The position numbers and the translations under genes were made by a program. Shown here piece by piece: positions 17,668-26,603 of a DNA stretch of 64,000 nt; position 1 is the first letter of the stretch; each line of letters opens with the position of its first letter. This DNA is from Methanocorpusculum vombati (GTDB lineage: Archaea; Halobacteriota; Methanomicrobia; Methanomicrobiales; Methanocorpusculaceae). The stretch is taken from assembly GCF_026891935.1 (NCBI RefSeq), contig NZ_JAPTGC010000002.1, forward strand, positions 1-64,000. Direction: 5' to 3'. Under the pieces are notes generated by a model. The model was not told the origin of the DNA, made no database searches, and saw nothing but the letters and a program-made list of their open reading frames with translations.

Positions 17668-18299
17668 CGCTTGATTCCTTCCGCCCGAAAGTTGCTTTTA
17701 TTGTGACGCCGCTTGCCAAGGCTATTGCTGCACTGCACCTGACGCCGAATGCCTGTACGGTGCTGGCACTTCTTGCAGCTGCAGCTGCGGGGGTGTTTTT
17801 TGGTGTTGGTGAGACGTTTGCGGCGGTTGTTCTGGTGTTTGTGAGTGCGTTTTTTGATGCGATTGACGGGGCGGTTGCCCGGCTGACGGGGATTGCAAGT
17901 CCTGCGGGGGATTATCTGGATCATGTGTTCGACCGGTATGCGGATATTTTTATTATCACGGGTATTTTTGCGTGGGGTACGGTTGCGTGGACGTGTCAGG
18001 TTCCTGCCTGGGCTATCGGGGTGTTTGCGCTGACGGGTGTTCTGATGTCGTCGTATCTGGGGACGCAGGCGCAGGCGGTCGGGCTGAAGCGAAATTATGG
18101 CGGGATTCTGGGCCGGGCAGACCGGCTGGTGCTGCTGCTGGTGTTCGGTGCGGTTGAGGTGGTGGTTCCGGTGCCGCTGCTGTTCGGGCTTCCGGCGCTC
18201 GGCTGGCTGCTGGTGATCTTTGGGGTGTTCGGCCATGTTACGGCAGTTCAGCGGTTTGTGAGCGGCTGGCGGGAGCTGAACGCACCGAAAAAAGAATAA
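17664..18299 (+). CDS. CDP-alcohol phosphatidyltransferase, likely archaetidylinositol phosphate synthase
   Basis: A 211-residue membrane enzyme with about six hydrophobic helices. The complete signature D-x2-D-G-x2-A-R-x8-G-x3-D-x3-D is present from DAIDGAVAR to GDYLDHVFDRYAD (about residues 68-92). It would transfer an archaetidyl group from CDP-archaeol to an alcohol headgroup. Archaeal homologues of this length are often archaetidylinositol-phosphate synthases, but glycerol or serine as acceptor cannot be ruled out. Last gene of the pyrG run. Confidence 0.82.
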   Translation: MTLDSFRPKVAFIVTPLAKAIAALHLTPNACTVLALLAAAAAGVFFGVGETFAAVVLVFVSAFFDAIDGAVARLTGIASPAGDYLDHVFDRYADIFIITGIFAWGTVAWTCQVPAWAIGVFALTGVLMSSYLGTQAQAVGLKRNYGGILGRADRLVLLLVFGAVEVVVPVPLLFGLPALGWLLVIFGVFGHVTAVQRFVSGWRELNAPKKE

Positions 18300-18487
18300 C
18301 TTTTTTCTTTGTCCGGAATACTTTACAAAAAGTAATCTATACTCAGGTAAATTTATCGTTGTCTGCGTCAATACTTGAAATTCGTAGGACCTCATGTATC
18401 AGGACCCGTGAAACGTGTTGGCAACGACTGGTGTACAGACTGGTTTTTTTCACGATAGATGCATTTCCTGCAATGGAGATTTATTTC

Positions 18488-19558
18488 ATGAGAAAAAACA
18501 GTTCAGACGTACCCGGTATCCTGCTTCGGACTATGATGCTGGCGGGTATCGTTATACTTTTTGCCGCAGCTTTTACCGGTTCGGCAGCCGCTTCCCCTGC
18601 ATATGAGGACACAGCCATCATGGTATTTACTGACTGGCACTCCAACGAGGCCGCATATCAGAGCATACTGGATGCAGTCAGTGCCGAGGCAGACAAGCAC
18701 CAGTCGGTGATTGTCTGCTTCAATGGCGACAGCGAAACCCGTGTTACCAGTCCCAGTAACATGGATAAATTTAGTCCGGTGACCATCCCGAAAAATAGTG
18801 TAAGTGTATGGCAAGAGTCCCAGCACACGAGATTTATGGATCTTGTCGGGGATCTGCTGAAAAATCCCAAGGTTATCATTATTATGGGCATGGGAAATCA
18901 TGAGCTTGCTATAAATCCGAAGGGTTCCAGTTCCAAGGAGCTGGCCTCGTATTTCACGAAGCTTCAAGAACTGACCGGGACAGATTTTAACAACCGGTTC
19001 TATATCGTCAATACGGATCTCGCCTGGAAGTCCGGCGGTTCAATGGACGAACTGTATGGGGAGACGATCCACCGTTCGGTTATGATACACGGTATCACCT
19101 TCCTGGCAGTTCTCGGATCAAATGTTGTTCGGGAAGATATGGGACATGGCAAAGTCTTACTGTACGATAAAAGTCAGTATCCGGGGATGGGTGACTCCGG
19201 GGATAAGGATGTTGCGTCAACCAGAGTCATAAACGAAAATATGAAAAACCATGTTTACCAGGAGATTTTAAAGACACATCCCTCCGCATGTGTGCTGTTG
19301 GCCCATTCCTCGTATAATACTATCAAAGATTGTGTGTATTATCTGAATCGGACAGGGCTGCCAAAGAACACCTATCTGTTCACCGGCCATAATCATGCAA
19401 ATGGAGGAATTAATAAGAATTCCAAAGAAGACAAAAATATTAAGTATGATCTTCGTGCACAGATTCAGCCGAAACCGTTCGGCAGAGGTGTTGCTGTTGT
19501 GTATGCGACGCCGAACGGGGAATTTGTCAGTGATTCAGAGAAAAGACTCACTATCTGA
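18488..19558 (+). CDS. Secreted calcineurin-like metallophosphoesterase
   Basis: A 356-residue exported phosphoesterase. Signal peptide: basic MRKNSS, hydrophobic ILLRTMMLAGIVILFAAAF, then small residues before SPAYEDT. Metal-ligand motifs in order are FTDWHS (D49, H51), FNGD (about 78-81), GMGNHE, LLAHSS and FTGHNHANGG, i.e. D-x-H, GD, GNHE, H and GHxH. It probably hydrolyses phosphoesters outside the membrane. ATG 18488 was chosen because GGAG lies nine bases upstream and it begins the signal peptide; earlier in-frame starts lack this. Confidence 0.83.
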   Translation: MRKNSSDVPGILLRTMMLAGIVILFAAAFTGSAAASPAYEDTAIMVFTDWHSNEAAYQSILDAVSAEADKHQSVIVCFNGDSETRVTSPSNMDKFSPVTIPKNSVSVWQESQHTRFMDLVGDLLKNPKVIIIMGMGNHELAINPKGSSSKELASYFTKLQELTGTDFNNRFYIVNTDLAWKSGGSMDELYGETIHRSVMIHGITFLAVLGSNVVREDMGHGKVLLYDKSQYPGMGDSGDKDVASTRVINENMKNHVYQEILKTHPSACVLLAHSSYNTIKDCVYYLNRTGLPKNTYLFTGHNHANGGINKNSKEDKNIKYDLRAQIQPKPFGRGVAVVYATPNGEFVSDSEKRLTI

Positions 19559-19905
19559 ACATTCACTTTTTTAAAATTTTTTTATCGCTATGCAAAGGGG
19601 ACTCCACCAACCCTGTCCGGTGTTGCCCATAAAGTTCCGATACCTACGGAAAACACTGAACACACTGAAAGAAAAAAACATCACGAAACATACGTAAACA
19701 ACACGGAAATAATGCGTTGAATGGAAATTTTGTGATGTTACCGACCTGTTCCGTGATGTTTTTTGTTTCCGTGTGTTTCGTGGGCTAAAAATCGATCAAT
19801 GACGATCATTCATAGGCAATAAACGAATTTATGGAAAACGCCACCCTGTCCGGCAAACATTTATTTAGGTTCCTTGTGTATTTTAAACTGAGTGGTATCT
19901 GTACT
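19559..19905. other. Intergenic region with repeated CACGGAAA/CATCACGAAA blocks
   Basis: No gene was recognised in these 347 bases. An imperfect inverted arrangement is visible: AAAAACATCACGAAAC at about 19675-19690 is answered by TTCCGTGATGTTTTTTG near 19751-19767, with TTTCCGTGTGTTTCGTG close behind. The element is AT-rich and may fold into a long imperfect hairpin ahead of the surface protein gene. T-runs at 19568-19583 probably terminate the preceding gene. Confidence 0.55.
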
Positions 19906-21549
19906 ATGGTATGTGTTGAAGTGTTTCTGAAAAGAATCAGTATACTGGTATCTGTTTTGCTGATTGCTGTGCTGTTTTTTCTTCCCGTTTCCGCCGCCGA
20001 GATGAGTAGTGTTTCTCTGAACATAACCCAGCCGTCGCTTTCTGAGACAACGTATGCCGAGATGCGTGACTTCTATGTGTATGGATATTTTCAGAATTCC
20101 GGCGATCCGGCAAATGTGCGGGTAACGCTTCTGGATGATGCCGGTCAGACTGTCAGAACGGTTCTCAGTGCGGTGAACGATGCGGGAGTGACACCTGCTG
20201 AAAGCGTTGATATGAGCGGTATTGACAATTCGTGGGGAACTATTCTTGCGGTTGAAAAAATCACCAGTCCGGGAGGGATTGCCAATGGAACAAACAAACT
20301 TCTGGTGAATACCGATCCCGGCTACTATCTGGCGTTCGTTCAGGGCGGGGCCACCAAAGAGATCAGCGGCAGTTATACGGATTCGGGAACCCGGTACCCT
20401 GCGGATCTTACTATGGGAGAGTACACCATTGTTGTTGAGGTGCTGGACCCTGCAACGAACGAGCCGATGCTGTTCAAAAACACGGATACTTCCGAGATCG
20501 TCGGGCGTGTTTCCCGAAACATCATGTTTGGTTTAACGAATACGTCTCTGGGCATGTTTACGCCGGAGGAAAATAAAAACAATGTTGCCGAGTACGCAGC
20601 ACTGCATAATCTCCGGATGTATGTCGACTGGTTCCCCGGATTTTTCCAGCTGCCTGACGGGAGTGCAGGCTACCGGATTCCTGCATACTGGCAGGCGAAT
20701 AATGCGGTTGAGGTGGTAAATAATCTTCCGGGAACCAAAGTCGACAACGCCGCAGCGGCGAATAATACCATGCTGATCTATAATATCGGCAGTACCAGTA
20801 CAACCTATCAGCTGGAGCTTGCGGCAATTGTTCAGTATCATCTTGTTGATTCTCCCAACACAGTCTTCCGCTATTATGATATCGGGGAAAGTTCGATGAT
20901 CTGGACGGATGAGGATACCGGCGAGACCATGATGCTTGCCGGTACATCCCGGCCCTTTCCACGGGATTCACGGGTGATTTATACAAGAGCCGATAGTTCG
21001 TCATCCGAGATTCCGGCAAACACGGTTTCCCGTCTGCCCAACTTCACGAAAACCGTTGATACCACCCCGTATGCGGTCACGGTTACGCAGGGGGAGTATC
21101 TTGCATTCTACGGAGTAACGCGGCCAATCGCGTCTTCCCTTACTTTCGTGTCTCCTCTCCGGTATGATATTGATAATCAGATTTCCACGTATGTCTATTC
21201 CGGCGGGGATACTGAGTACACGTTTGACGGACTCCTGACGCGGATTTTTGTAAATGCCGATGGTACTCTGTATTCTGCGGAACATACCAACTACGAGTTC
21301 GGTCATGTGTTTACTGCAGAGCAGACCGCCGCGATGCCGCCGGGGACAACGATCTATACTGTTCTGGCGTATGATCGGGACGGTAATCTCGTTGATGACA
21401 CCACAAAAATAGCGGTTACTGTTGTTCCCGCAGACGGTGATGCCGGCCAGACCGCACAGAGCGAAGCCGGCACGGCAGCCCTTGCGACGGCCGTTGTTCT
21501 TGCTCTTGTCTGTGTTGCGGCACTGTTTGTCGTGCTGAGAAAACTCTAA
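19906..21549 (+). CDS. Membrane-anchored S-layer-type surface protein
   Basis: A 547-residue exported protein. The N-terminal signal MVCVEVFLKRISILVSVLLIA ends around VSAAEMSS. The long ectodomain is Thr/Asn/Asp-rich, with many N-x-S/T sequons and beta-rich segments (for example NITQPSLSETTYAEMRDFYV). The C-terminus is one hydrophobic anchor (ALATAVVLALVCVAALFVVL) with terminal RKL. No catalytic motif is seen, so it is probably a structural or adhesive envelope protein. ATG 19906 is preferred over earlier in-frame codons because it starts the signal peptide. Confidence 0.72.
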   Translation: MVCVEVFLKRISILVSVLLIAVLFFLPVSAAEMSSVSLNITQPSLSETTYAEMRDFYVYGYFQNSGDPANVRVTLLDDAGQTVRTVLSAVNDAGVTPAESVDMSGIDNSWGTILAVEKITSPGGIANGTNKLLVNTDPGYYLAFVQGGATKEISGSYTDSGTRYPADLTMGEYTIVVEVLDPATNEPMLFKNTDTSEIVGRVSRNIMFGLTNTSLGMFTPEENKNNVAEYAALHNLRMYVDWFPGFFQLPDGSAGYRIPAYWQANNAVEVVNNLPGTKVDNAAAANNTMLIYNIGSTSTTYQLELAAIVQYHLVDSPNTVFRYYDIGESSMIWTDEDTGETMMLAGTSRPFPRDSRVIYTRADSSSSEIPANTVSRLPNFTKTVDTTPYAVTVTQGEYLAFYGVTRPIASSLTFVSPLRYDIDNQISTYVYSGGDTEYTFDGLLTRIFVNADGTLYSAEHTNYEFGHVFTAEQTAAMPPGTTIYTVLAYDRDGNLVDDTTKIAVTVVPADGDAGQTAQSEAGTAALATAVVLALVCVAALFVVLRKL

Positions 21550-21662
21550 TTATTTTTTGATCGGATACTCCGGGGCTGTTCAGGTTCTGTTCCTGTATTC
21601 GGGGAGTAACATTTTTTCAGAAAAGCCCTTCATGTCATCCTGCCAACTACTATAGTACAAGT

Positions 21663-22070
21663 ATGCCTGTCTCTGCACAAACGATAGATCAGATCACTGT
21701 ACTTCTCAGCCGGTATCAGACGGCGTATAATGATCATAATGCGGAAGCGCTTGCCGGACTTCTCGCTGCGGATGTGGTTATGTACGGCTGCCGGACGGAG
21801 GAGGTAATTTCCGGTCGGGAGAGTTTTCTTTCTGCGATGCGGGAGAATTTTGCCCGTTACAAGACCGGCGGTATCCGGTTTGCGGATGCGGAGATCAAAA
21901 GTGAGGGGGTTATTGCCTGGCTTTCGGCTTCCTGTATGCTGCTGAGTACTGCCGGAAGCGGTGCGGTACATGAGACGCCCTGCCGGTTTACGGCGGTTCT
22001 TCGCGGAACGGGGCATGCGTGGGAGTTTGCGCAGATTCATATGTCGCTTGGCTATCCCTATCATGCGTGA
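21663..22070 (+). CDS. SnoaL/NTF2-like (DUF4440-type) protein
   Basis: A 135-residue protein with the NTF2-like pattern: N-terminal helix QIDQITVLLSRYQTAYNDHN-like with AEALAGLLAADVVMYG, the GRESFLSAMRENFARY helix, then four antiparallel strands ending WEFAQIHMSLGYP. Such domains bind small ligands or serve as ketosteroid-isomerase-like enzymes; no function can be given. It is convergent with the regulator gene downstream. Confidence 0.75.
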   Translation: MPVSAQTIDQITVLLSRYQTAYNDHNAEALAGLLAADVVMYGCRTEEVISGRESFLSAMRENFARYKTGGIRFADAEIKSEGVIAWLSASCMLLSTAGSGAVHETPCRFTAVLRGTGHAWEFAQIHMSLGYPYHA

Positions 22071-22117
22071 GGGGGGTTGCCGGGAGGAGAACGGCACGGG
22101 TGTCTGCCGGGTCGGTA

Positions 22118-22984
22118 TCACGGTTCGGACACGATGCTGCTAAGGCCGGTGAGGATCTTTTTGTATGCGTCTGCTGCTTCATTGGTCAGCTGGTATTTGT
22201 TGTGGACGCCGTCAAATATGATCATGAGCAGCCCGTCGTCAAGGAGTCTCTGGAGATGCCAGTTGCCGGTGGGGAGGGTGAGCCGGAGTTTTTTGGTGAG
22301 TTCGCGTTTGGTGATGCCGGGGTGTTCCCGGATGGCGGTAATCACCCGTTCTTCTTTTTTGCGTGAGAGAATGATGTACATCAGTTTCTCGAGGTCGGTG
22401 TAGGGTTTGCTGCCGCTGGCGAAGTAGTGCGGATGTCCGTGGTAGTCAAACAGAGAGATCTGTTCATCTTTCTTCAGTCTCCTGAGATAATGGCGTGCTG
22501 TGCTGTGAGAAATCCCGAGAGCGTCTGCGATCTGCTGAAGGGAACGCCCGGGATGTTCGGTGAGGAGGGTGCGTATCTGTTCTGGTCTGCCGTTCTCCTG
22601 CCGGTTTGCCCAGCTGTCTTGGCGGCGGTAGAGGACGAGGAAGGCAAGGCCGAGTGCGGAGATGAAGAGGGTGATGAGGTGTGCGGTGAGGGGCGGGATG
22701 TACGCTGTAGGGGAGATAATCAGCTGCCGGAGAATTTCCTTTGTTGGCAGTTCCCACAGTTCTACGGTTTTAATTTCTGTGTCGTCATAGAGGGGAACAA
22801 TGTCTTCATCAACCACTTCAATTACCAGTTCTGGGTGGTCCAGACTGATAACAGGGTTTGTTGGATCATGGTTGAATCCATAAATCTCTCCTCCTTCCGC
22901 GAAAAAAAGTACAGCTGCTGCGCTGAATAATACACATATCACGAGTATGACAATACCAATCTCCCGCAGCAGTTCTTTTTCCAT
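22118..22984 (-). CDS. Membrane-anchored winged-helix transcriptional regulator
   Basis: A 288-residue protein. Residues about 8-28 form a membrane helix (IGIVILVICVLFSAAAVLFF); an outside loop of about 75 residues (PELVIEVVDEDIVPLYDD) precedes a second helix (LITLFISALGLAFLVLYRR). The cytoplasmic part has two winged helix-turn-helix units: RSLQQIADALGISHSTARHY and, after YTDLEKLMYIIL, GITKRELTKKLRLTLPTGNW. This topology suits a one-component sensor-regulator that reads an outside signal and binds DNA. It starts two bases after the stop of the secreted protein gene, so both are in one transcript. Confidence 0.85.
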   Translation of the reverse strand: MEKELLREIGIVILVICVLFSAAAVLFFAEGGEIYGFNHDPTNPVISLDHPELVIEVVDEDIVPLYDDTEIKTVELWELPTKEILRQLIISPTAYIPPLTAHLITLFISALGLAFLVLYRRQDSWANRQENGRPEQIRTLLTEHPGRSLQQIADALGISHSTARHYLRRLKKDEQISLFDYHGHPHYFASGSKPYTDLEKLMYIILSRKKEERVITAIREHPGITKRELTKKLRLTLPTGNWHLQRLLDDGLLMIIFDGVHNKYQLTNEAADAYKKILTGLSSIVSEP

Positions 22985-22986
22985 AC

Positions 22987-23457
22987 TTAGTAACTATTAA
23001 TAATCAAAGTATATGACTGTGTGCCTGAAACTTGGGCACCAGCTACATCAAATACCCAAAGTTGATTGAGATAACTTGAGGTGAGGGGTATTCTAAGGGA
23101 GATTTTTCCGTCCGTTTTTCCATCAATTTCATCATGTAATTGTATCGGATCAGTTTGGGGAGGATAAATACACAAATCCAGATCGTTTCCGGATGATGCT
23201 CTGTTCCAGGTAAGAGATACTTCAAGTTTCTGTCCGATCTCCGGGGTGTACGTATGACGATTTGTTTCACCCTGGCGAATCACATCATTCACCGGAGGGG
23301 CACGTTCCTGACCCTTGATCTGATCTTCCGTCAGAATTTCAATCTCTGTCTGTACTTCCGTACCGGCGGCGTTTGCCGAACCGGCAAAGGCAAGCAGAAT
23401 TATTACCGAAATAAGTATCTTTTTCAGATGCTTCATGAACAAATGTTTTTGACGCAT
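22987..23457 (-). CDS. Secreted PPC-like domain protein, partner of membrane regulator
   Basis: A 156-residue exported protein. The signal peptide (MKHLKKILISVIILLAFAGSANA) is followed by a region with RQGETNRHTYTPEIGQKLEV, SLTWNRASSGNDLDLCIYPP and a terminal SGTQSYTLIINSY. This matches bacterial pre-peptidase C-terminal (PPC) beta-sandwich domains. An internal ATG at 23436 is an equally good start. Located immediately 5' of the membrane regulator gene in the same operon, it may be the extracellular ligand-binding or cell-wall-sensing partner. The upstream side carries the 33-bp palindrome. Confidence 0.75.
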   Translation of the reverse strand: MRQKHLFMKHLKKILISVIILLAFAGSANAAGTEVQTEIEILTEDQIKGQERAPPVNDVIRQGETNRHTYTPEIGQKLEVSLTWNRASSGNDLDLCIYPPQTDPIQLHDEIDGKTDGKISLRIPLTSSYLNQLWVFDVAGAQVSGTQSYTLIINSY

Positions 23458-23462
23458 CTGTT

Positions 23463-23569
23463 ATGAATTCATTGACCAAAGTATCATCACCCCCCTTGGG
23501 ATGGTCTCTTTTGTTCATCGCATGATGCGAAAAATTGGGGGGTGATGATACTTTGGTCAATGAATTCAT
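23463..23569. repeat. Perfect 33-bp inverted repeat with 41-base loop
   Basis: Arms 23463-23495 and 23537-23569 are exact reverse complements. Each inner end is a run of six C or G, and each outer end contains GAATTC. The loop holds a smaller palindrome CGCATGATGCG. It sits in the divergent promoter gap between the sensor/regulator operon and the secreted 431-residue protein gene, the natural place for an operator, a shared cruciform or a small mobile palindrome. Confidence 0.92.
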
Positions 23570-23672
23570 GTATATCCACAGGAATAACCGAAGTGGTAAT
23601 TCTGTGACCGATATTAATCATTCATGATAGAAGATTGATACTGGGTGACAGGTTTACCGAGGTGTATCGAAA

Positions 23673-24968
23673 ATGAACACAAAGAAAAAAAATCGATTGG
23701 TATCTATAATAGGAATCCTGTTACTTTTGATGTTGCTGATCCTGCCCGTAACCGCAGCTTCAGCAGTGATTCAGGGTACGGGAGGCAGTGAAAGTCCCTC
23801 CTCCGGAGAATGGACTATCCCGGAGTCTTCAACATTAACCTTCCAGAAAGTCTCCATGTACGACCCCGCAGATTTTACCATTACCGCGAGCGGTCCTGAT
23901 CTCTCACCCGAAGATCTGTTCGAATCAGCGAATGACTCCCTGAACAACTACACTGCGCTCTTTGGGAAGATCGTGGCACCCATTTCCTTGTCCAACTCTT
24001 GCCTGTCAGCAAAATCTCTGAACATACGGAAGATGCTATCCAAGAACGCGTTATCTTCATCCCCGGTATCAGAAGGATATCTGGGTATTTCGCCGGTTAC
24101 CGTGGCTGATGATGAAAAACTCGCAGCCTATGGCTTCCGGGTTCTTCCTACCGGGCAAACCATGATGTATACCTATATCGTTTCCGCGGACGCAAACGAT
24201 ACAACCTATGCAGCAGCCAGAGAAGGCCTGAGCGAATGGATGAACACCGTAAACGAAAAGACGAATGTCGCGAGTACTTCTATTGTTTCCAACGCAGCGG
24301 GAATCTCATCAATTACAGAACCCGGGTGGATTTCTCATCGGGCAACACCGAGGGACTATGGGGCATTTGGGAAATTCGTAATACGTTCTGATTGGTATTG
24401 GGATCCCGTGGAACAGAATAGTTATCAGGACCAATTCTACACCACGACCAACATAAAAATGACGCCAGGGATAGGGTACAAAAATGACCGGTTTACCCTT
24501 ACGATAGATCCCGGATATTCCGATCTCAGTGGTAATGCGCCGCATCTTCCAAGCGCATCAAGTGCTGAAGAAACTCCTACAGGTACCAGCAGCGGTCAGT
24601 CGGTGTCCTGTTCACTTAGTTCATCTTCGGTAGGACTCTCGTGGACAACTGATATTCCTGATACTTCATTAGTGTTTACCTGGCCCAGCGGTCAAATCAG
24701 CAAATGGGATGGGACATTTAATCGTGGTGGTAACATGGCAGAACAGACGTTTACCTTCAAATCTGGTGTGAGAATTGTGTGTTCACAATCAGAATCTCGA
24801 AATGGAAATGTCTACACTCTCTCCAAAAACACTGTTGATGCTTATAATGCATTCGCCGATGGTGTGTATTCTTCTATATATGGACCAACAACAAATCGTT
24901 ACATTCCGCAGGAGTTGTACATACGGTGGCAGAACGGGGAATATAAACCGTTGAATCCGGATCTATAA
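23673..24968 (+). CDS. Secreted hypothetical protein, 431 aa
   Basis: An exported protein of unknown family. Its N-terminus is basic (MNTKKKNR) followed by the hydrophobic SIIGILLLLMLLILPVTA and a signal-peptidase-like AASA. The rest is Ser/Thr-rich and predicted to be beta-rich, with PEDLFESANDSLNNY and an aromatic C-terminal part (YIPQELYIRWQNGEY). There is no C-terminal anchor, so it is probably released or held non-covalently in the envelope. It is divergent from the PPC/regulator operon across the 33-bp palindrome and is a candidate target of that regulator. Confidence 0.68.
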   Translation: MNTKKKNRLVSIIGILLLLMLLILPVTAASAVIQGTGGSESPSSGEWTIPESSTLTFQKVSMYDPADFTITASGPDLSPEDLFESANDSLNNYTALFGKIVAPISLSNSCLSAKSLNIRKMLSKNALSSSPVSEGYLGISPVTVADDEKLAAYGFRVLPTGQTMMYTYIVSADANDTTYAAAREGLSEWMNTVNEKTNVASTSIVSNAAGISSITEPGWISHRATPRDYGAFGKFVIRSDWYWDPVEQNSYQDQFYTTTNIKMTPGIGYKNDRFTLTIDPGYSDLSGNAPHLPSASSAEETPTGTSSGQSVSCSLSSSSVGLSWTTDIPDTSLVFTWPSGQISKWDGTFNRGGNMAEQTFTFKSGVRIVCSQSESRNGNVYTLSKNTVDAYNAFADGVYSSIYGPTTNRYIPQELYIRWQNGEYKPLNPDL

Positions 24969-25341
24969 CCTTCGTATTTCCTGGAAAATTACACAAACTC
25001 CTCTCTTTTTTCAAACTGTAATGTCGTATAATGTTTCTAGGACGTCTTGGAAAATATAAGAAATAGCCTTAAGTAGGATGCCCAGTATTCCAGTATATTT
25101 CCTGTCGTATGCAGAAGAATCTGATCGTTGGAATCCTGCTGGAACTTGCAGGATTCTCCCACCGCGTCATCTGAGCGCAGAAAAAAATTCGGCAGGAGAA
25201 GAAGAGAAGACCCCTTGGTTCTTCTCTTCCTGTCCCGCGGTGGAGAACGAATGTGCCGGAAACACATTTTTTCCTGATGAGACTTTGACCACTCTTTTTA
25301 TCACCTCCTGCGAAAATACATACCCCTGAGGTACACCAACC
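24969..25341. other. Intergenic region with two hairpins and a duplicated promoter block
   Basis: No gene was recognised. GAATCCTGC near 25131 pairs with GCAGGATTC near 25148. The stretch 25201-25212 pairs almost fully with 25217-25229 (GAAGAGAAGACC against GGTTCTTCTCTTC). Bases about 25273-25315 are nearly identical to 25901-25946 upstream of the next paralogue and include CTCTTTTTATYACCTC, a plausible TATA element, so upstream DNA was duplicated along with the gene. Confidence 0.6.
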
Positions 25342-25869
25342 ATGTCCCGCAGCACCCTTACCGCAATCGTCATCACCACGCTCTGCTTCGCTATCGCGAT
25401 CGCATCTCTGGGACTTGCCTCCCTGTACATTGAAACGGACGGACTCAGTATTGTATCCCATGGAATCCACATTGTTCCGCAGAACGAAGAGGACGTTATC
25501 AAAAAAATGGAACAACTCGCCGAGGAAAATTATCGATACTGGCTCAATACCCCGCGAACAGGTGTGGTCAAGAATACATTCTTCGGGACCGTCATAACAA
25601 TGAAGTATGCAGAGCCAATCGGAATCACATGGACAGAGGATCTCGGCATAGAAGGCATCCACCCAACGAGTATTCCGGTTCTCGTGGATAGGATCATAGC
25701 AGTCATTCCCGACGATCCAAAAGGTGACTTCCGCCTGATTGTGTACCGCCCATCGCCGGACCCGGAACGCTACAACCCGGATCGTTACATCTTCGTGATG
25801 TCCTGCGAACAGGCAAACGAACTGCTGAACCTGATCGGAAAAAAGCCGATTACGATCACACAGGAATGA
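25342..25869 (+). CDS. Small membrane-anchored paralogue 1 of 3
   Basis: A 175-residue protein with a single N-terminal membrane helix (TAIVITTLCFAIAIASLGLA) and an outside domain containing DGLSIVSHGIHIVPQNEEDV, a run of charged helix, VLVDRIIAVIPDDPKGDF and a C-terminal EQANELLNLIGKKPIT. The same blocks recur in the genes at 25973 and 26604. The family is unknown to me. The 3' flank (ATGAACGTAT after the acidic end) is also shared with paralogue 3, showing recent segmental duplication. Confidence 0.72.
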   Translation: MSRSTLTAIVITTLCFAIAIASLGLASLYIETDGLSIVSHGIHIVPQNEEDVIKKMEQLAEENYRYWLNTPRTGVVKNTFFGTVITMKYAEPIGITWTEDLGIEGIHPTSIPVLVDRIIAVIPDDPKGDFRLIVYRPSPDPERYNPDRYIFVMSCEQANELLNLIGKKPITITQE

Positions 25870-25972
25870 ACGTATCCTGCGGGACATCTTCTCTTTTTTC
25901 CCTGACGAGACTTTGACCACTCTTTTTATTACCTCTCGCGGAAAAGATACCAGAAAGGAGCTCACAACCCCT

Positions 25973-26539
25973 ATGTCCCGCAGTGAAACCCGCAAACTCA
26001 TCGCATACTTTGTGATTGTTGTCCTCATTGGTGTTCTCATGGCCGTCAGTCTTATCCAGTATGGGAATACGTTGCCCCCTGCAAACAATACTTCCTCACC
26101 ATCACCTCTGACCTGGATTCCGGAAAAGGACGGTCTTGCAATCGTCTCTCACGGCGTGGAAGTAACCGCGGAAAATGACACTGCGGTAATCAATCTGATT
26201 GAACACTTTATTGAAGAGAATTATGGCAATTTTTATGCTCTCAGCTCGATAAACACACGAGATGCCGCCCTCCACGGGGTAGCACTGGCAATACAGTATC
26301 CCAATCCGCATGAGCTTCTCTGGGCAGACTATGGGAGAGGTTTTCTGGTACCTACACCAATTCAGGTCCACAAGATCGTAGTAACAATTCCTGATGAACC
26401 CGATTGGGATAAAGAACTGGCCAACTTTGTAGTGGTCTATGGCGAGGATAAACGGTTCTGTCACGCAATCCTCCTGCCGGTTGAAGATGCGAACAAAATT
26501 CTGACCCTTTTGGGAATGGAGAAAACATCGGGAACGTAA
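25973..26539 (+). CDS. Small membrane-anchored paralogue 2 of 3
   Basis: A 188-residue protein with N-terminal helix LIAYFVIVVLIGVLMAVSLI, a short linker with SSPSPLTW, then KDGLAIVSHGVEVTAENDTA and IQVHKIVVTIPDEPDWDKEL, aligning with paralogues 1 and 3. It is the most divergent copy: the C-terminal helix reads EDANKILTLLGMEKT. The frame is open upstream into the shared promoter repeat; ATG 25973 (MSRSETRK) matches the paralogue start and follows AAAGGAG. Confidence 0.7.
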   Translation: MSRSETRKLIAYFVIVVLIGVLMAVSLIQYGNTLPPANNTSSPSPLTWIPEKDGLAIVSHGVEVTAENDTAVINLIEHFIEENYGNFYALSSINTRDAALHGVALAIQYPNPHELLWADYGRGFLVPTPIQVHKIVVTIPDEPDWDKELANFVVVYGEDKRFCHAILLPVEDANKILTLLGMEKTSGT

Positions 26540-26603
26540 AACCCCGGTTCATTTCTCGGCAGCATTTCTCAAACGGAAAATAGGATAACAAAGGAAACCA
26601 TCC

